Shown in pieces: positions 22,537 to 23,413 of a stretch of DNA of 23,413 nt. The stretch is from JBMNKL01 sp050261495 (GTDB taxonomy: Bacteria > Bacillota > Clostridia > Acetivibrionales > DTU013). Made by a program: the position numbers and the translations under genes. The DNA lies in assembly GCA_050261495.1 (NCBI GenBank), contig JBLNDI010000094.1, forward strand, positions 1-23,413. Reading direction: 5' to 3'. A model generated the notes under the pieces. It was not told the origin of the DNA and made no database searches. It saw nothing but the letters and a program-made list of their open reading frames with translations. Within the stretch, counting starts at the first letter, position 1. Each line of letters opens with the position of its first letter.

Positions 22537-23163
22537 ATGTTAACTGAAAAAAGCTGCAGGGAATTTGCAAACCAGCTTGCGTCTGCAAGCCCGACCCCGG
22601 GCGGAGGAGGCGCGTCGGCGTTGGTTGGCGCATATGGCGTGGCACTTGGCGAAATGGTTGCGAATCTTACCCTTGGAAAGAAAAAATACGAACATGTCCA
22701 GGATGATATAAAAAGCATCCTTGAAAAATCCGCAAGGTTGAGAAATGATTTCTTATCGCTGGTCGAGAAAGACGCAGAGGTGTTCGAGCCTCTTTCAAAG
22801 GCGTACGGGCTTCCCAGGAATACCGAGGAAGAAAGGCAAAAGAGGGAAGAGGTCATGGAATCGGCCTTGAGGCTGGCATGCAGCGTTCCCGTTGAAATAA
22901 TGGAGAAGGCCCTTGAGGCGATTGATATTCATGAGGAACTGGCTGAAAAGGGCACAAGGATCGCCATAAGCGATGTCGGCGTCGGGGTCCTGTTTTGCAA
23001 AGCGGCGTTAATGGGCGCTTCGCTGAATGTATTTATAAATACGAAACTGATGAAAGACAGGGAATATGCCTCCCAGGTGAACGGCAAGGCCGAAGAAATG
23101 CTCCGGCTCGGTATGGAGAAGGCCGACAGCATTTATAAACAGGTTGAAACCGGCTTGAAATAA
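22537..23163 (+). CDS. fchA: Methenyltetrahydrofolate cyclohydrolase, FchA
   Basis: This 208-residue protein belongs to the FTCD/cyclodeaminase family. It carries the N-terminal SPTPGGGGASALVGAYGVAL glycine-rich motif, NLTLGKKKYEHV, and the helical DAEVFEPLSKAYGLP region, ending ADSIYKQVE. FchA converts 10-formyl-THF to methenyl-THF, between Fhs and FolD. Formiminotransferase-associated cyclodeaminase is the nearest alternative, but the fhs-fchA-folD order makes the cyclohydrolase role the better reading. ATG 22537 is preferred over upstream codons because AAAGGAAG lies just before it and family members start at this point. Confidence 0.92.
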   Translation: MLTEKSCREFANQLASASPTPGGGGASALVGAYGVALGEMVANLTLGKKKYEHVQDDIKSILEKSARLRNDFLSLVEKDAEVFEPLSKAYGLPRNTEEERQKREEVMESALRLACSVPVEIMEKALEAIDIHEELAEKGTRIAISDVGVGVLFCKAALMGASLNVFINTKLMKDREYASQVNGKAEEMLRLGMEKADSIYKQVETGLK

Positions 23164-23215
23164 ATGCGCTATTATGTCATGGAATAATAAAATAAATTGT
23201 CGGGAGTTGGATAAT

Positions 23216-23413
23216 ATGGCATTTGTCATGAAAGGCAAGGACGTTGTCGATTCCATGAAAGAAAGAATGCTTGTCGATGTCGAATGGCTGAAAAAAGAAG
23301 GAACCGTTCCTTGCCTTGCGATAATAAGGCTCGGGGCTAAACCGGACGATCTGGCTTATGAGCGCGGGGCCGTCAAAAGATGCGAAGGACTGGGCATCAA
23401 ATGCGTGATTAAT
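23216..23413 (+). CDS. folD: FolD, methylene-THF dehydrogenase (partial, cut by window end)
   Basis: Only the first 66 residues are present: MAFVMKGKDVVDSMKERM, then LAIIRLGAKPDDLAYERG and KRCEGLGIKCVIN. This is the N-terminal substrate domain of FolD. In bifunctional FolD the motif is YxxxK, where the lysine is needed for cyclohydrolase activity. Here Y48 is followed by E, R, G and A52, so the lysine is replaced by alanine. With fchA directly upstream, this FolD is probably a dehydrogenase only. GGGAG lies about 10 bases before ATG 23216. The NAD(P) domain, and so the cofactor, is outside the window. Confidence 0.88.
   Translation, partial: MAFVMKGKDVVDSMKERMLVDVEWLKKEGTVPCLAIIRLGAKPDDLAYERGAVKRCEGLGIKCVIN

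Overview
The window looks like a piece of an endospore-forming, Gram-positive anaerobe of the class Clostridia. The support is a sporulation-type GerMN lipoprotein, a DacF-type D,D-carboxypeptidase, ComEA, strong AGGAGG-type ribosome sites with frequent GTG and TTG starts, and a Wood-Ljungdahl methyl-branch operon. Genus-level placement cannot be justified from the sequence alone.

Left part (1-7225). This is a set of short, unrelated transcription units: an AT-rich, frameshifted membrane-protein remnant with a CPBP-protease-like C-terminus; a minus-strand pair of an SPFH/band-7 membrane protein and a ribbon-helix-helix regulator, with a promoter overlapped by 11-bp-spaced repeats; a Phd-Uma2 fusion with a clear sigma-A-type promoter; minus-strand dacF; plus-strand comEA and a double-GerMN lipoprotein gene; two very small minus-strand genes; and a 230-bp element with about 30-bp imperfect terminal inverted repeats, probably a MITE, just before the large operon.

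Right part (7226-23413). One long, tightly packed plus-strand operon follows. Its order is: short HdrA-like flavoprotein; ferredoxin-MvhD fusion; MetV; MetF; HdrC; a giant 1489-residue HdrA; MvhD/FlxD; FlxC-like; FlxB-like; FlxA-like; formate/nitrite transporter; formate-THF ligase (Fhs); cyclohydrolase (FchA); and FolD, cut by the window end. Together Fhs, FchA, FolD and MetF/MetV convert formate to methyl-THF. The Hdr/Flx proteins look like an electron-transfer, possibly flavin-bifurcating, module that couples NAD(H) at FlxA and ferredoxin to methylene-THF reduction or methyl-THF oxidation.

The most unusual points are these. The giant HdrA is a tandem HdrA whose first copy carries a complete GltD/NfnB-like flavoprotein inside its second ferredoxin domain. 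No HdrB gene is present although HdrC and HdrA are. FlxDCBA sits in the same operon as MetVF. A formate channel gene is adjacent to fhs while no formate dehydrogenase is visible. FolD lacks the catalytic lysine needed for cyclohydrolase activity, which fits the separate fchA gene. Functions of the combined complex are inferred from family knowledge and gene order.
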